Source of the DNA: Phycisphaerales bacterium
GTDB taxonomy: Bacteria; Planctomycetota; Phycisphaerae; Phycisphaerales; UBA1924
Assembly (NCBI GenBank): GCA_028289195.1
Contig: JANQQR010000002.1
Span: 336,629 to 400,628, forward strand
DNA: 64,000 nt
Reading direction: 5' to 3'
Part shown: in pieces, positions 25,895 through 34,319 of the stretch
How positions within the stretch are numbered: the first letter of the stretch is position 1
Layout: every line of letters starts with the position of its first letter
Program-made: the position numbers and the translations under genes
The notes under the pieces: model-generated
Seen by the model: only the letters and a program-made list of their open reading frames with translations
The model's database searches: none
What the model was told of the DNA's origin: nothing

Positions 25895-26539
25895 ATGCGG
25901 AATCTGAGCAAACTTGTTGCGGGCGCCGTGTCCGCTGCGGCCATCGCCTTCGGTGCCGCCATCGTCTCGGCCCCGGTGTCCGCCGGCGGACATGAAGAGC
26001 ACGCGGAAGTGGGCCAGAAGGCTCCCGATTTCACCCTCGTCGACGTGAACGGCAAGGAGCACACGCTCAGCGACTACACGAACGACGGTAAGATCGTGGT
26101 CCTCGAGTGGTTCAACTCCGGCTGCCCGTTCGTCGTCCGTCACTACGACAAGTACACGACCATGGCCGACACGTCCGCCAAATACGCCGGCAAGGATGTG
26201 CAGTGGATCGCCATCAACTCCGGCGCTCCCGGCAAGCAGGGCCACGGCAAGGACAAGGAAGCGATCGAAGCCTGGAACATCGAGTATCCGATCCTCATCG
26301 ATGAGTCTGGCAAGGTCGGGCACATGTACGGCGCCAAGACAACGCCCCACATGTACATCATCCACAAGGACGGCACCTTGGTCTACGCCGGCGGTATCGA
26401 CAACGACCCGCGCGACTCGATGCCCTACGAGTCGAAGATCAACTACGTTGCCAAGGCGCTCGACGAGATCATCGCCGGCACGCCCGTCTCGGAGGCCGAG
26501 ACACGTCCGTACGGCTGCAGCGTGAAGTACGCCAAGTAA
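25895..26539 (+). CDS. Exported peroxiredoxin/TlpA-like redoxin
   Basis: Thioredoxin-fold protein of 214 aa with signal peptide (cut near VSAGG). The redoxin start APDFTLVDVNGKEHTLSDY is followed by WFNSGCPFVVRHY, with one peroxidatic-type Cys (C77) and no CxxC; a second Cys lies in the C-terminal RPYGCSVKY, a conserved end in this group, probably a resolving Cys. It may reduce peroxides or act as a thiol oxidoreductase in the periplasm. AAAGGAGAG precedes the ATG, and a strong terminator follows. The preceding gene encodes a DsbD-type domain, a plausible electron donor. Confidence 0.82.
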   Translation: MRNLSKLVAGAVSAAAIAFGAAIVSAPVSAGGHEEHAEVGQKAPDFTLVDVNGKEHTLSDYTNDGKIVVLEWFNSGCPFVVRHYDKYTTMADTSAKYAGKDVQWIAINSGAPGKQGHGKDKEAIEAWNIEYPILIDESGKVGHMYGAKTTPHMYIIHKDGTLVYAGGIDNDPRDSMPYESKINYVAKALDEIIAGTPVSEAETRPYGCSVKYAK

Positions 26540-26567
26540 GCCTCGCCTGATTCCACCGAACGACCGA

Positions 26568-26597
26568 GGGGTCGGGCAGTGTGCCCGGCCCCTTTTG
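26568..26597 (+). terminator. Intrinsic terminator after the redoxin gene
   Basis: GGGGTCGGGC (26568-26577), loop AGTGT, GCCCGGCCCC (26583-26592), then TTTTGTGT. A ten-pair stem with one G-T pair and a T-run, 29 bp after the redoxin stop codon. Confidence 0.88.
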
Positions 26598-26630
26598 TGT
26601 GCGCCCGAACCCTGCTCCGGATGCTGGCGA

Positions 26631-27278
26631 CTAGACGCGATCGTCCGGCTTGTCTTGATCGGGGTCAGCGGGCAGCGGGGCCGTCTCGGGCTCTTCCGGT
26701 TCCTCGGGAGCCGGCGACGGCGCGGGCGCAGCGCTGACGGGCGCACTCATCGGGCGGGGAGGATCCGCCGGCCGCTCGTCAGGAGTTTCGTCTTCTTCCC
26801 GGCCGGGCTTCTCGAGCCTGGGCCGCTGGGCGAGCAACGCGATGAAGGCGAAGACGCTCAGCGCGGCGACGCCGCCGATGCCGACGGCCTGGTAGCCCAG
26901 CGGGAATTCCGGAGCCACGTCTTCCACCGCCTCGGCCTGCGGGGCGCCTTCCGCTTCGAGCGACTGCGCGGCGTAGTAGGCACGGTTCTTCTCGAGCGAC
27001 GACGGGACACGCATGCCCGCTCCCACGGCCACCAGCAGGGGCAGGACAAGGCCCAGATGGATGCCGATCATCGCGTTGCGATAGCTGCTCTTGACCTGCA
27101 TCGAAAGCACCGCACAGACGATCATCATCGCGGCGGCGATGCTTGGCACGAGCACGGCGGTCGCGGCCTTCGCCCACCCGACCCCCTCCGGCCTGGCCAG
27201 GTAGGTCAGCGCCCCCATGAGCACGAGGGCGAGGGCGTAGGCGAACATGGTGATCACGGCGGGGGCCACACGGCGCAT
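26631..27278 (-). CDS. Hypothetical membrane protein, four helices and a Pro/Glu-rich tail
   Basis: Protein of 215 aa. Three hydrophobic segments lie in the first 95 residues (MFAYALALVLMGALTYLA, VLVPSIAAAMMIVCAVL, IGIHLGLVLPLLVAVGAG) and a fourth near residue 140 (AVGIGGVAALSVFAFIAL). The last 65 residues are Pro/Glu/Ala-rich and disordered. The first three helices recall TMEM14-like proteins, but I am not certain. ATG 27278 follows GGAGCC; the open frame extends further upstream with no coding character. Confidence 0.6.
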   Translation of the reverse strand: MRRVAPAVITMFAYALALVLMGALTYLARPEGVGWAKAATAVLVPSIAAAMMIVCAVLSMQVKSSYRNAMIGIHLGLVLPLLVAVGAGMRVPSSLEKNRAYYAAQSLEAEGAPQAEAVEDVAPEFPLGYQAVGIGGVAALSVFAFIALLAQRPRLEKPGREEDETPDERPADPPRPMSAPVSAAPAPSPAPEEPEEPETAPLPADPDQDKPDDRV

Positions 27279-27375
27279 GGTGGAAGGCTCCGTTCCTGCT
27301 GCGGGAAGAGGGGTTGGCCCTGAGACTACTTGGGATTCAGATCGCCGGCGCTCCGCGGCTTCGCCAGGACGCCCC

Positions 27376-28080
27376 TTAGGTCGGGACATCCGCCGTGACG
27401 GCGTGCCGAACGGCCGCCTCGGCGAGCAGTTCCACAGGATCGAACACCGGCAGCGGGCTCTTCTCGAGAGCGAGGAGGTGCGACGCTTCGGTGGTGCCGA
27501 GGATGAGTGCCTCGCACCCGCGATCGGCCAGATCCTGGATCGTGTCGACAACGAGCTCGCGGGACTCCGGGCGCACGCTGCCGTAGATCGCCTCGGAGAA
27601 GATGATCTTGTCGATCGCCTCCGTGCTCTCCTCCGGCGGCACCAGGAGGTGCATGCCGCGGAGCCCCAGGACCGTCTGGTACGTGCTGCCGTAGGTGACG
27701 TACTTGGTGCCGATCAGGCCGACCTGGTGGCACTCCTGGGCCTGGATCGCGTCGGCGACGAGGTCGATCATGTTCAGCCACGGGATCGGCGAGCCCTGCT
27801 CTGCCATGGGCAGCGCGTGGTGGGCGACGTTGTCGGGGAGCACACAGAACTCGGCGCCCGCGTGGGCCAGGACCTCGGCGCTGACGCGGAGCATGTCCGC
27901 GAGCTTGGTCCAGTTCCCCTCGTGGATGCAGTCGACATACGTCGAGAACGGCCGGTTGTGGAGCGTAATGATCGGGCGCTGGGCCGGATCGTCGATCTCA
28001 GAAGCCCGCCTGCCGATCCTGCGATAGCAGAACGACGAGCCCTCGGGACTCACGGCGACAATGCCGATGTGCTTTGACAC
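27376..28080 (-). CDS. Aspartate/glutamate racemase family protein with altered catalytic residues
   Basis: Protein of 234 aa of the Asp/Glu racemase superfamily. GTG 28080 follows AAGGAGAG. The fold motifs are present: GIVAVSPEGSSFCYRR, HNRPFSTY, then VLPDNVAHHAL and ALILGTTEASHLL. In cofactor-independent racemases the two motifs read PCNTAH and GCTE, with two catalytic Cys; here they are Asp83 and Thr196. Known variants keep one Cys, so losing both makes racemisation doubtful, and another reaction of the superfamily is possible. It is divergent from the hscB-like gene. Confidence 0.75.
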   Translation of the reverse strand: MSKHIGIVAVSPEGSSFCYRRIGRRASEIDDPAQRPIITLHNRPFSTYVDCIHEGNWTKLADMLRVSAEVLAHAGAEFCVLPDNVAHHALPMAEQGSPIPWLNMIDLVADAIQAQECHQVGLIGTKYVTYGSTYQTVLGLRGMHLLVPPEESTEAIDKIIFSEAIYGSVRPESRELVVDTIQDLADRGCEALILGTTEASHLLALEKSPLPVFDPVELLAEAAVRHAVTADVPT

Positions 28081-28199
28081 GCAGCGCTCTCCTTGGCGCG
28101 TCCGCAGCGTTGACCGCCGCTCCGGATCGCATCGTGCGCCCGCTTCGCGGGACCGCCAAGATCCTAGCGGGCGGCAACGCTGCTCGGCAGGAGGCGCGA

Positions 28200-28205
28200 T
28201 ACCAT
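28200..28205 (+). promoter_or_regulatory. -10-like TACCAT six bases before the hscB start
   Basis: TACCAT ends exactly six bases before GTG 28212, so the mRNA would start on the start codon. No Shine-Dalgarno site is present between them. Confidence 0.4.
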
Positions 28206-28211
28206 GACCTC

Positions 28212-28715
28212 GTGAGCGCCGAAGCATCGAAGCCTGTGGTCGGAGATCCGTTCGCACTCTTGGGTGTCGACCGGTCTTTCGACGTGGATTCTGCGGCAAT
28301 CAACGCGAATTGGCTCAGAATGATCGCTGATCTGCACCCGGATCGGAGCGCCGGTGACCCAGAGGCGGCCCAGGCGCTCGCGAAGCTCAACGAAGCGAAG
28401 ACCGTCCTCCTTGATCCCGAGTCCCGCGCCGACGCACTGGTCGTGCTGCTGGGAGGACCCCGGCGAGACGAGCACAAGGAGCTTCCCGCGGGGTTCCTGA
28501 TGGAGATGCTGGAGATCCGCGAGCAGGTGGAAGGCGCGGCGGCGTCGGGCGACGCCGGGGAGGTCGCATCGCTCCGGCAGTGGGCGGATGCCGAGCGCGA
28601 TCGCATGCTCGCCGAGATAGCCGTGATGTTTCAGTCGGGGACCGCACTCGAAGACGTCCGGACCGCGCTCAACGCGCTGCGGTACATCGAGCGGATGATC
28701 GAGCAGGTCGAGTAG
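28212..28715 (+). CDS. hscB: Iron-sulfur cluster co-chaperone HscB-like J-protein
   Basis: J-domain protein of 167 aa with the HscB architecture. In this family the J domain stimulates an Hsp70 (HscA or DnaK) and the C-terminal three-helix bundle holds the IscU scaffold during Fe-S cluster transfer. The N-terminal DPFALLGVDRSFDVD is followed by the HPD motif (H42-P43-D44 in DLHPDRSAGD) and ALAKLNEAKTVLLDPESRA. The C-terminal part (GFLMEMLEIREQVE, then ALRYIERMIEQVE) matches the HSCB_C bundle. GTG 28212 gives the normal HscB length; a longer frame begins at 28074. No isc or suf genes are adjacent. Confidence 0.83.
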   Translation: MSAEASKPVVGDPFALLGVDRSFDVDSAAINANWLRMIADLHPDRSAGDPEAAQALAKLNEAKTVLLDPESRADALVVLLGGPRRDEHKELPAGFLMEMLEIREQVEGAAASGDAGEVASLRQWADAERDRMLAEIAVMFQSGTALEDVRTALNALRYIERMIEQVE

Positions 28716-28724
28716 CTTCCCGGA

Positions 28725-29657
28725 CTAGATCGCGTCGAGACCCAGGTCGAGACTGACCGCCTGGTGGGTCATGGCCCCGACACTGATCCGGTCGATACCG
28801 GTGGCAGCGATCGCTCCGATGGTCTCGAGCGTCACGCCCCCGCTCGCTTCGAGCGAAATCGATGAGCCCGCCTCGTCGCGCATCCGCACCGCATCGCGGA
28901 GCATCGGCGGGGCCATGTTGTCGAGCAGAACGATGTTGATCGTGCCCGGGGCCAGCGTCAGGAGCGTGGCGAACTGGTCGAGCGAATCGACCTCGACCTC
29001 GACGAATCGCAGCGGTCGATCGGCCCGGGCGCGCGCCGAGGCGTCGGCCACAGACTCTGCGAGATGCTCGGGCTCGACCTGTGCCAGGTGATTGTCCTTC
29101 AGCAGCACGGCATCACCGAGGTCCAGGCGGTGCAGGTGGCCTCCCCCGCAGCGGACCGCATACTTTTCCAGGCGCCGAAGCCCGGGAGTCGTCTTGCGCG
29201 TGTCCAGGACGTGCACGCCCGGTCGCCCCTCCCCGGCAGCGTCGACGAACCGTCGCGTCAGGGTCGCCACACCGCTCAGGCGCGACACGAGATTCAGTAG
29301 GGTGCGCTCGAGGCGCAGGACCTCCTGAGCCGGGCCCTCGAGCGTGGCCAGCGTCTCGCCGGATGAGATCACGGAGCCGTCGTCGACCCGCGTCTGACGG
29401 TGAACGCTGGGCGCGAACGAGTCGATGAGCATCGGCAGCGCGGCCAGGCCGGCGACTATCCCCGGCGATCGCCCGCGGAGCGCGACGCGCATCGTTTTGG
29501 TCGCCGGAGGCCACGCGATCGACGTGATGTCGCCGGCCCCGGCGTCTTCGTCGTGGGCGAGCGTGATCAGGCGTTCGATCAGGCCGCCCTCGCCCAACCG
29601 GACGAACAACTCGGAGAGTCCGAGCGCATTGAGGTCTTCGAGCGCCGCGCGGGTCAT
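28725..29657 (-). CDS. nadC: Quinolinate phosphoribosyltransferase (carboxylating)
   Basis: Makes nicotinate mononucleotide from quinolinate and PRPP in de novo NAD synthesis, 310 aa. Signature segments are LDTRKTTPGLRRLEKYAV, RCGGGHLHRLDLGDAVLLKDNHL, and the phosphate-binding SLEASGGVTLETIGAIAATGIDRISVGAMTH. It is the last gene of the GT9-maf-membrane protein-lpxK-hldE-nadC unit; its ATG overlaps the hldE stop codon by four bases. nadA and nadB are not in the window. Confidence 0.95.
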   Translation of the reverse strand: MTRAALEDLNALGLSELFVRLGEGGLIERLITLAHDEDAGAGDITSIAWPPATKTMRVALRGRSPGIVAGLAALPMLIDSFAPSVHRQTRVDDGSVISSGETLATLEGPAQEVLRLERTLLNLVSRLSGVATLTRRFVDAAGEGRPGVHVLDTRKTTPGLRRLEKYAVRCGGGHLHRLDLGDAVLLKDNHLAQVEPEHLAESVADASARARADRPLRFVEVEVDSLDQFATLLTLAPGTINIVLLDNMAPPMLRDAVRMRDEAGSSISLEASGGVTLETIGAIAATGIDRISVGAMTHQAVSLDLGLDAI

Positions 29658-31135
29658 CGCAGATCGAGCTTGGCGATGGCCTCGGAAGTGGAGCGCCCCT
29701 CGAGCGCGTCGATGAGCTCCACCCGCCCGCCGTAGGACTGCACCAACTCGTGCCCAACGACCTGGTCCTTGGTGTAGTCCCCGCCTTTGACGAGCACCTC
29801 AGGCCGGATGGACTCCAGCAGAGACATCGGCGTGTCTTCGTCGAACACCACGACTGCGCCGACACTCTCGAGCTCGCTCATGACCGCCACTCGATCCGAC
29901 TGCGAGTGAACCGGACGGCCCTCGCCCTTGAGGCGTGTGATCGATGCGTCGCTGTTGAGACCGACGATCAGGAAGTCGCCGCAAGCCTTGGCCTTCTGGA
30001 GCAAACGGATGTGGCCGGCGTGGAGGATGTCGAAACACCCGTTGGTGAACACGACCGTGCCCCCCTCACGCCTGATGGCTGCGGCTTCGATGAGCGCTTC
30101 ATCGAGCGTGCGGAGCTTGCCGGCTTCGGTCCGCGACTCGGCGAGCACCTGCTGGTGCAGGCGCTCGATGGGGATCGGCCGGGCGCCGAACACCTCGACC
30201 TCCAGGCCGGCGGCCGTGTTCGCCAGGCGGACCGCGTCCGTCCACGCCATTCCCTGAGCCCGGCCCGCGACAAGGCCCGCAAGGACCATGTCGCCCGCGC
30301 CGGTCACGTCGTACACCTCTCGTGCCACCGTGGGGATCGCGTCCGCCTTGTCGTGCTCGTCGAGCAGAAGGGCGCCGTGCCGGTCGAGGGTGAGCACGAT
30401 ATTCGCCACACCGCTCCGTTCACGCAGCGCGCGTGCGAGGCCGGCGTTGATCTCGATCGAGGCGTCGGGGCACGCGGGGAGGCCCGTGGCTTTCTCGGCT
30501 TCAGAGCGATTCGGTGTGATCGCCGTGCCGCCCGAGTAGATCGAGTAGTCGGCCGAGCCGGCGGGATCGACGATCACTTCCTTGCCGGCCTCGCGGGCGA
30601 TGGTGATCACCGCCTGGGCCAGCTCCCGGGTAACAACACCCTTGGCGTAGTCCTCGATCGCGACGACGTCGCATTGGGGGATGGCCTCTTCGAGGAGCGA
30701 ACTCACCAGGTTGACGATGTCGGTGGCGATCGGCTCGGTTGATTCGTGGTCCAACCGGAACATCTTCTGAGGGTGCCGATGCTGTGCGCGTCCGACGAGG
30801 CTTCGCTTGACCGTCGTCGGACGCGTCGAGTCGGTGACGATCCCGCTGGTGTTGACCCCGGCTCCCCGGAGGCACTGGCGAAGGATCTTCCCCTCGCCGT
30901 CGTCGCCGACGACTCCGAACGCCGCGACCTCCGCGCCGAGCGCGACGAGATTCATGCACACGTTCGCGGCGCCGCCCGGATTCTGATCCGTCTCGCGCAG
31001 ATGCAGGACGGGAACCGGGGCGTCGGCGGTCAGACGCTCGGCGTCGCCCATGACGATCTGGTCGAGCATGAAGTCGCCGATGACCAGAACGCGAAAGGGC
31101 TTCCAGTTGCGGAGATGGTTCAGGAGTTCTGCCAA
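29654..31135 (-). CDS. hldE: Bifunctional heptose 7-phosphate kinase/heptose 1-phosphate adenylyltransferase
   Basis: Bifunctional enzyme of 493 aa in ADP-L-glycero-D-manno-heptose synthesis for the LPS inner core. The N-terminal PfkB-type kinase domain (about 1-320) shows VIGDFMLDQIVMGD, NPGGAANVCMNL and the anion-hole DVTGAGDMVLAG. The C-terminal nucleotidyltransferase domain (about 345-493) has the FTNGCFDILHAGHIRLL motif and VGLNSDASI. It lies 24 bp after lpxK in the same unit and overlaps nadC by four bases. The gene supports a heptose-containing outer membrane glycolipid. Confidence 0.95.
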   Translation of the reverse strand: MAELLNHLRNWKPFRVLVIGDFMLDQIVMGDAERLTADAPVPVLHLRETDQNPGGAANVCMNLVALGAEVAAFGVVGDDGEGKILRQCLRGAGVNTSGIVTDSTRPTTVKRSLVGRAQHRHPQKMFRLDHESTEPIATDIVNLVSSLLEEAIPQCDVVAIEDYAKGVVTRELAQAVITIAREAGKEVIVDPAGSADYSIYSGGTAITPNRSEAEKATGLPACPDASIEINAGLARALRERSGVANIVLTLDRHGALLLDEHDKADAIPTVAREVYDVTGAGDMVLAGLVAGRAQGMAWTDAVRLANTAAGLEVEVFGARPIPIERLHQQVLAESRTEAGKLRTLDEALIEAAAIRREGGTVVFTNGCFDILHAGHIRLLQKAKACGDFLIVGLNSDASITRLKGEGRPVHSQSDRVAVMSELESVGAVVVFDEDTPMSLLESIRPEVLVKGGDYTKDQVVGHELVQSYGGRVELIDALEGRSTSEAIAKLDLR

Positions 31136-31159
31136 GGGGGGAATAGTAGAGCGCCGGGA

Positions 31160-32206
31160 TCAGGCGGGCGACGGCGCCCGGACCGCCCCGATGACCGATC
31201 GGTGTAACTCATTCTGACCCTCCCGGAAGCAGATCTCCAGCTTCGGTCGGAGCACGCGGATCCCCGGGTCGTCGATCGCTCTGATCTTGACCCAGTCTTT
31301 CTCGGAGGTCAGGAGCGTGGGGGCTTCCCCTCCGAGTGCGCGGGCCCGCGCCAGGTCCGCGGCGGTCCACGTGTGGTGGTCCGCGAGATCGAGAGTGCCG
31401 AGCACGTCCGCGCCGGCTCGGCGAGCGGCTTCGAGAAACGCTCCCGGATTCCCGATTCCCGCGCCGGCGACAACCGGAGTGTCGCGAACCTCCGAAAGCG
31501 GGACCGACGAATCGCCATCTCGAAGCGCGGTCCATTCATGGAGCGATTCTGCGACGGCGAGTTCCGGGTGGATCGCTCGGATCTGGCCGCCGAGGCCGGC
31601 GATCGATTGGTCGTCGGCGCATTCGCAGTGGGTGAGCACCGCGTGTGTCGCGCGGCTGAGCGACGAGACGGGTTCACGGAGCCAGCCCGCCGGGAGGCAC
31701 CGGTCGGCGAACAGATCGCGGGTCGCATCGATCAGCACGATGTCGACGTCGCGCGCGATCCTGCGGTGCTGGAACCCGTCATCGAGGACGACCACGTCGA
31801 CCGCGCCCGCGTCGAGCAGCGGTCGCAGCCCCGCGAGCCGGTCAGGCTGCGCGACGATCGGCACGCCGACGAACCGCTGCGCGTACTCCGCCTGTTCGTC
31901 CGAGTGCTCGGCGCCCCGCTTCTTGTACCCCCTCATCGCGATGACGGGTCTGGCGCCCGCGTCGAGCAGCCACTGCACGATGACCATCACGTGCGGCGTC
32001 TTGCCGGTTCCGCCGACCGAGAGATTGCCCACGCTGATGACCGGGACGCCGAGGCGCGTGACGCCCCGCCCGCGATCGAACGCGCGATTGCGACGGGCGA
32101 CCTCGAGCCGGTACAGCGCCGACAGCGGCGCGCCGACGAGCGCCGGGGTCGGCCCGCGTGAGTCAGCCCGCGCCATTTCCAGGCTCGGGCTCTGTCGCGT
32201 CTGCAT
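31160..32206 (-). CDS. lpxK: Tetraacyldisaccharide 4'-kinase
   Basis: Phosphorylates the lipid A precursor tetraacyldisaccharide 1-phosphate at the 4' position on the inner membrane. The P-loop is VISVGNLSVGGTGKTPHV, followed by MRGYKKR, VLDDGFQHRRI and the LLTSEKDWVKI end motif, all family-typical. 348 aa from this start. ATG 32176 would remove ten residues and reduce the overlap with the preceding gene from 44 to 14 bp; it is at least as likely. With hldE and the family 9 glycosyltransferase it indicates lipid A/LPS core synthesis. Confidence 0.93.
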   Translation of the reverse strand: MQTRQSPSLEMARADSRGPTPALVGAPLSALYRLEVARRNRAFDRGRGVTRLGVPVISVGNLSVGGTGKTPHVMVIVQWLLDAGARPVIAMRGYKKRGAEHSDEQAEYAQRFVGVPIVAQPDRLAGLRPLLDAGAVDVVVLDDGFQHRRIARDVDIVLIDATRDLFADRCLPAGWLREPVSSLSRATHAVLTHCECADDQSIAGLGGQIRAIHPELAVAESLHEWTALRDGDSSVPLSEVRDTPVVAGAGIGNPGAFLEAARRAGADVLGTLDLADHHTWTAADLARARALGGEAPTLLTSEKDWVKIRAIDDPGIRVLRPKLEICFREGQNELHRSVIGAVRAPSPA

Positions 32207-32591
32207 TCGCCCCGCCGGTGCGCTGACGCACAGACTCGTGGAGCGTTCGGCGCAGGTGCACGCGGAGTTCTCTCTGTGTGTTGACCGCGAGACGCATCGT
32301 GTTGACGGCGTCCGCCATCGCCAGCAGCACGCTCAGCGCCAGGAGGCCCCCGGCGAGCATCCAGACCATCGCCCACTCTCTCGGGCGCGTGCTGTGATCG
32401 ATCACCGAGAAGCCGATCACGAAAAGCGGAGTGGCGAGCGCCATGATCGCCGAGTTCGCCAGGCGGATCCGCGTCCGGCTCGCCGGCTCGGTCGACCGGA
32501 TCAGGATCGCTGTGTGCATCGAGATCGCCAGCAGCAGGCCGATCGCCAGCGAGCAGGTGATCCAGAGCGGGATGATCGGGTCGGTCGTCAT
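32163..32591 (-). CDS. Hypothetical membrane protein, 142 aa
   Basis: Three hydrophobic segments are visible (PLWITCSLAIGLLLAISM, LANSAIMALATPLFVIGFS, MVWMLAGGLLALSVLLAM), then an amphipathic, Arg-rich C-terminal stretch and a flexible Glu/Gly/Ala tail. No family recognised. The ATG overlaps the maf stop codon by four bases and the end overlaps lpxK, so it belongs to the LPS-related operon; a role in envelope assembly is only a guess. Confidence 0.7.
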   Translation of the reverse strand: MTTDPIIPLWITCSLAIGLLLAISMHTAILIRSTEPASRTRIRLANSAIMALATPLFVIGFSVIDHSTRPREWAMVWMLAGGLLALSVLLAMADAVNTMRLAVNTQRELRVHLRRTLHESVRQRTGGANADATEPEPGNGAG

Positions 32592-33193
32592 CGATCGGCT
32601 CGGCAGTCCAGGTTCAGCATACGCGCCAGCACCGGCGTGAGAATCTCCATCGGCAGACCCATGATCGTTCCGGGGTCGCCCTCATATGTGATCGGCCACC
32701 CGGCCCCGATCCGTTCGACGAGGTTGTACGCGCCCGCCTTTCCCTGCCAGTCGCCGCTCTCGACGTACTCCTCGATCTTCTCGGGGCCGATCCGCCCGAC
32801 ACTCACCCTCGCGCTGTCGAGCAGCAGCACCCTCGCCTCGGCGATCCCGAGAATCGCAACGCCCGTCGCCACAGTGTGCGAGCCGTCTTCCAGCGTTTCG
32901 ATGATCGCTCTGGCGTGCGCGGCATCCCGCGGCTGGCCGATGACGCGTCCGCCCTTCACGACAACCGTGTCCGCCGCGAGAACGACCGGCTTTCCGGCAT
33001 CCGTCAGCGCATCGAGCACCGCACGGCCCTTGAGGTATGCGAGCGCCGAGACCCAAACAAGGGGGCTCACCTGCGCCGGCTTGGCGAGTTCGGCGTCGTC
33101 GATCCGAGGCCGGACCACCTCTGGCTCGAATCCGCGCTCGCGGAGCAGGAGGCTTCGACGGGGGGACGAACTGGCGAGGATCAGGCGGCGCAC
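32588..33193 (-). CDS. Maf-family nucleotide pyrophosphatase
   Basis: Maf/HAM1-type protein of 201 aa that hydrolyses non-canonical or modified nucleoside triphosphates (dTTP/UTP or m7GTP, depending on subgroup). The typical N-terminus LILASSSPRRSLLLRERG is followed by VLAADTVVV and the QGKAGAYNLVERIGAGWPITYEGDPGTIMGLP segment (part of the expected QGKAGAYxxQG motif). GTG 33193 overlaps the TAG of the upstream glycosyltransferase by one base. The long frame reading through 33691 is antisense-like overlap with that gene and was not used. Confidence 0.9.
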   Translation of the reverse strand: MRRLILASSSPRRSLLLRERGFEPEVVRPRIDDAELAKPAQVSPLVWVSALAYLKGRAVLDALTDAGKPVVLAADTVVVKGGRVIGQPRDAAHARAIIETLEDGSHTVATGVAILGIAEARVLLLDSARVSVGRIGPEKIEEYVESGDWQGKAGAYNLVERIGAGWPITYEGDPGTIMGLPMEILTPVLARMLNLDCRADR

Positions 33194-34275
33194 TATCGCC
33201 AAAGGTCGGCTCGAGGCTTCGGTCCGCGTCGAGAAACGGTCGGTCGCTGGCGCAATCGCTCGACGGCCGCTTCGATGACCTGCTCCGATTCGATCAGGGC
33301 CATGGCCTCGGCGCCGAATCCGTCGTCCTTGTGCCGGTTCCGCTCCAGCTTGATCGGCGGCTGGATCACGTCCTCTTCGCGCTGGTAGGGGCCGACGAGG
33401 TCGATCCGAGTCGGCCCGAACAGCCCGATGAGGGGCTTGTCGAACCCGACGGCCATGTGCAGCGCGGCCGAGTCGTTCGCGACCACCAGCGAGGACGCCT
33501 CGATGTGCGCCAGCAGCGTGCCGACGCCACCGGAGCCGATCAGGTCGACCACGCGGGAGTCGGACTTGGCGAGCGCCTCGAGCGGCGCGCACTGCGCACG
33601 CTCGTTCGACGCGCCCGTGAACGCCACGGCTTCCGCGTCGGTCTGATCGAGGATCGCCGAAGCCAGCTCGGCGAATCTCTCGGCGGGCCATCGCTTGCCG
33701 GGCCAGCGGCTCGTGGGCGCCAGCAACGCAAATCGCTTGCCCCGGAGCCGAGGGTCGAGCGTGTCGCGCTGCGCCTGCGTCGTGAACAGGCGCATGTCCC
33801 GGGCGGGCTCGACACCTGCGGCCTCGATCAGACCGAGCATCCGATCCACAGTGTGCAGGTCAGCCGGGATGTCGAAGCGCTCGTTGCAGCCGAGCCACCC
33901 CAGTTCGCGGGCTCCCGAGAATCCGATCCGGCGCGGCGCCCGGGTCGCCCACGCGAAGAAGCCGCTCCGTCCAAGGCCCTGGCAGTCGAAAACCATGTCG
34001 TACCGCGCCCGCTTGAGGCCCTTGAGCAGAGAGTTGAGCTCCCGGCGAGCCTCCGCCCGGCGCAGACGCCCGATCGCAACCCTCGAGCGCGGGAACAGAA
34101 CCGTCCGGTCGATCGATGGGTGGCCCTCGATCGCCGGTTCGAACCCGGCCTGCACAAGCCAGTCGATGCGCGCCCGCGGGTACGCATTGCGCAGCGACGA
34201 GGCGACCGGCACGCTCCGGCACACATCTCCCAGGGCGCTGGGGCGGATGATCAGGATGGACTCGGGGTCGGTCAC
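33193..34275 (-). CDS. Family 9 glycosyltransferase (LPS heptosyltransferase-like)
   Basis: GT9 family enzyme of 360 aa, which in Gram-negative bacteria adds heptose from ADP-heptose to Kdo or to heptose of the LPS core. Visible motifs: ILIIRPSALGDVCRSVPV at the N-terminus, YDMVFDCQGLGRSGFFA, the nucleotide-sugar part FALLAPTSRWPGKRWPAERFAEL, and NDSAALHMAVGFDKPLIGLFGPT near the C-terminus, including the conserved D-S/T-G/A-xxH. GTG 34275 start. It heads a tightly packed six-gene unit with maf, a membrane protein, lpxK, hldE (which makes its donor sugar) and nadC. Confidence 0.88.
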   Translation of the reverse strand: MTDPESILIIRPSALGDVCRSVPVASSLRNAYPRARIDWLVQAGFEPAIEGHPSIDRTVLFPRSRVAIGRLRRAEARRELNSLLKGLKRARYDMVFDCQGLGRSGFFAWATRAPRRIGFSGARELGWLGCNERFDIPADLHTVDRMLGLIEAAGVEPARDMRLFTTQAQRDTLDPRLRGKRFALLAPTSRWPGKRWPAERFAELASAILDQTDAEAVAFTGASNERAQCAPLEALAKSDSRVVDLIGSGGVGTLLAHIEASSLVVANDSAALHMAVGFDKPLIGLFGPTRIDLVGPYQREEDVIQPPIKLERNRHKDDGFGAEAMALIESEQVIEAAVERLRQRPTVSRRGPKPRADLWR

Positions 34276-34307
34276 AGTCAGAGCGATCCTTCGCGTCTCG
34301 GCCTCCG

Positions 34308-34313
34308 TAGTAT
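34308..34313 (+). promoter_or_regulatory. -10-like TAGTAT six bases before the ATG at 34320
   Basis: TAGTAT ends six bases before ATG 34320, placing the expected transcript start on the ATG (leaderless). No convincing -35 box and no Shine-Dalgarno site. Confidence 0.38.
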
Positions 34314-34319
34314 CCGCCG

